Source: Bacillota bacterium (GTDB taxonomy: Bacteria > Bacillota > Clostridia > Tissierellales > Sedimentibacteraceae). Taken from it: a stretch of 16,788 nt of DNA. Position numbers and translations under genes: made by a program. The stretch spans positions 1 through 16,788 of the forward strand of contig JARBUP010000030.1 of the NCBI GenBank assembly GCA_029239575.1, read 5' to 3'. Positions within the stretch are counted from its first letter, which is position 1, and every line of letters begins with the position of its first letter. The notes under the pieces are model-generated. The model was not told the DNA's origin. It did no database searches and saw only the letters and a list, made by a program, of their open reading frames with translations. Shown here piece by piece: positions 15,733-16,788 of the stretch.

Positions 15733-16213
15733 TTTAATTGTCAGATATTTTTTTAAAAAAAGCCTTTTAAACTAATGCAATATGTGATAAAATGAGTTAT
15801 ACAAGTGACTTTGGAATTTATATATATAAAATAATTCATTTATATGAGTGCAAATAATGATAAAAATAGAATTCGAAAAGTAAATAAAATGCAATTTTTA
15901 CGCGTGAGATTGTCAAAAAAAAGACATTGCACTAAAGAATTATAAGCTACACCACTAAATTATGCATGTTGAAGCTTTGTCAATTGCATTTTAAGTACAA
16001 TACCAAGAAACGAAACTGAAAAGTTATTTGCATATTTTCATATTCGCTACATGATTTATCAAATTAATTTGAGCAACTATGTTATAAATCGATAAGATGT
16101 TAAAATTAGCTGTTTTATTTTGAGTATATGTATTGAAGTTATTTTTACACTTATCTGATTGCAATAATGTTTAAATATATTTAAGTTGCATTAAAAAATA
16201 AAGGAGAACTAAA
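15733..16213 (+). other. Long non-coding leader region of the second sucD
   Basis: No coding region was recognised on either strand between the terminator and the second sucD. All GG dinucleotides on the plus strand between 15549 and 16213 were checked and none has GC 10 bases downstream, so no canonical sigma-54 promoter exists here. TGTC and GACA half-sites flank eight A residues at 15911-15926, and another TGTCAATT occurs at 15979-15986; both differ in spacing from the palindrome before the first sucD. No convincing sigma-A promoter was found either. AAAGGAG lies at 16200-16206. Confidence 0.5.
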
Positions 16214-16788
16214 ATGGATGACAAAGTATTAATTAAAGATTTAATTGAAAAAGCAAGAATTGCACAGCAGGAATTAGCAACATATTCTCAAGAAGAATTA
16301 AATGCTATAGTAAAAGTAATAGGAAAAACTGTTTATGATAATGCGGAATTATTAGCCAAAATGGCAGTTGAAGAAACTGGTATGGGAGTTTATGAAGATA
16401 AAGTTGCAAAAAATAAAGGTAAATCCAAAGCAATTTACAATCACATAAAAGATAAGAAATCTGTAGGTATAATAGATTCTGATGAAGAAAAAGGTCTTAC
16501 TTTTGTAGCTAAACCAATTGGAGTTATTGGAGCTGCTACACCAACTACAAATCCAATTGTAACACCTATGTGTAATGCAATGTTTGCTTTAAAAGGCGGA
16601 AATTCAATAATAGTTTCACCACATCCAAGATCAAAAAATTGCAGTACTTATACTGTTGAGTTAATAAATGCAGAAATGAAAAAACAAGGCGTAAGATGTC
16701 CAGAAAATGCAATTCAAATATTAAGTGAACCTACTATTGCTGCATCTGCAGAACTTATGAAATCAGTTGATGTAGTTCTTGCAACAGG
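16214..16788 (+). CDS. sucD: Second CoA-acylating succinate semialdehyde dehydrogenase (5' part, runs off window)
   Basis: The 191 codons present encode the N-terminal part of a paralogue of the sucD at 12129; the window ends before the catalytic cysteine. I count 12 amino-acid differences over these 191 residues, about 94 % identity, with many silent changes. Changes include K46L, E56G, S122A, C128G and R171S. The reading frame is open to the edge with no frameshift. The start has AAAGGAG (16200-16206) and the shared MDDK N-terminus. Unlike the first copy it has no -24/-12 promoter, so expression probably differs. It could act on the same substrate under another condition or have shifted specificity; the visible part cannot decide. 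Confidence 0.9.
   Translation, partial: MDDKVLIKDLIEKARIAQQELATYSQEELNAIVKVIGKTVYDNAELLAKMAVEETGMGVYEDKVAKNKGKSKAIYNHIKDKKSVGIIDSDEEKGLTFVAKPIGVIGAATPTTNPIVTPMCNAMFALKGGNSIIVSPHPRSKNCSTYTVELINAEMKKQGVRCPENAIQILSEPTIAASAELMKSVDVVLAT

Noticed and set aside
15794..15859. 21-codon open frame starting MSYTSD
   Set aside because: It has no ribosome site and no sign of conservation; too short to support.
16120..16181. Sigma-A promoter for the second sucD (TTGAGT, TTGAAG or TTGCAA as -35)
   Set aside because: No acceptable -10 occurs at 16-18 bases from any of them.
1..16788. CRISPR arrays, tRNA, rRNA, intact insertion sequences
   Set aside because: No regularly spaced multi-copy repeats, no tRNA cloverleaf, no rRNA and no transposase gene were recognised.

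Overview
The window is AT-rich DNA with strong AAGGAG-type ribosome binding sites, A/T-ending codons and proteins closest to those of anaerobic, amino-acid- or GABA-fermenting Clostridia (the type of Clostridium kluyveri, C. aminobutyricum, C. difficile or Sedimentibacter). The genus cannot be fixed from the sequence alone. Its core is a 4-hydroxybutyrate (4HB) fermentation locus, which turns succinyl-CoA or succinate semialdehyde into crotonyl-CoA.

Layout. (1) 1-317: non-coding, with a near-perfect hairpin (19-81) and two 73-base-period repeats that each fold into a hairpin. (2) 318-3072: a two-gene BceAB-type ABC transporter (ATPase plus 664-aa FtsX/BceB-like permease), closed by a terminator. 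(3) 3262-4935: a lone flavin amine/L-amino-acid oxidase-like gene with its own terminator. (4) 5051-9591: a sigma-54 promoter and enhancer-like sites, then abfD (4-hydroxybutyryl-CoA dehydratase), a small two-cluster cysteine protein, abfT (4HB CoA-transferase) and 4hbD (4HB dehydrogenase), ending in a bidirectional terminator. (5) 9690-11711, minus strand: a GAF-PAS-AAA+-Fis sigma-54 activator with its own sigma-A-type promoter. (6) 12056-14392: a second sigma-54 promoter driving sucD (CoA-dependent succinate semialdehyde dehydrogenase) and hbd (3-hydroxybutyryl-CoA dehydrogenase). (7) 14553-15548: a single-domain Old Yellow Enzyme-like flavoprotein. (8) 16214-end: the 5' part of a second sucD, about 94 % identical in protein to the first, behind a long non-coding leader that lacks a sigma-54 promoter.

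How it fits together. SucD reduces succinyl-CoA to succinate semialdehyde, 4hbD reduces that to 4HB, AbfT activates it to 4HB-CoA, and AbfD dehydrates it to crotonyl-CoA; Hbd works at the neighbouring C4 step (3-hydroxybutyryl-CoA/acetoacetyl-CoA). Crotonase, thiolase, butyryl-CoA dehydrogenase, Cat1 and GABA aminotransferase are not in the window. The two transcription units flanking the activator each carry a canonical -24/-12 promoter and share TGACA/TGTCA half-sites, including a TGTGACAT and a TGACAC at an identical 41-base spacing. This predicts one sigma-54 regulon run by the activator. That circuit, the uncharacterised cysteine protein beside the Fe-S/FAD dehydratase, and the differently promoted second sucD are the parts most worth following up.
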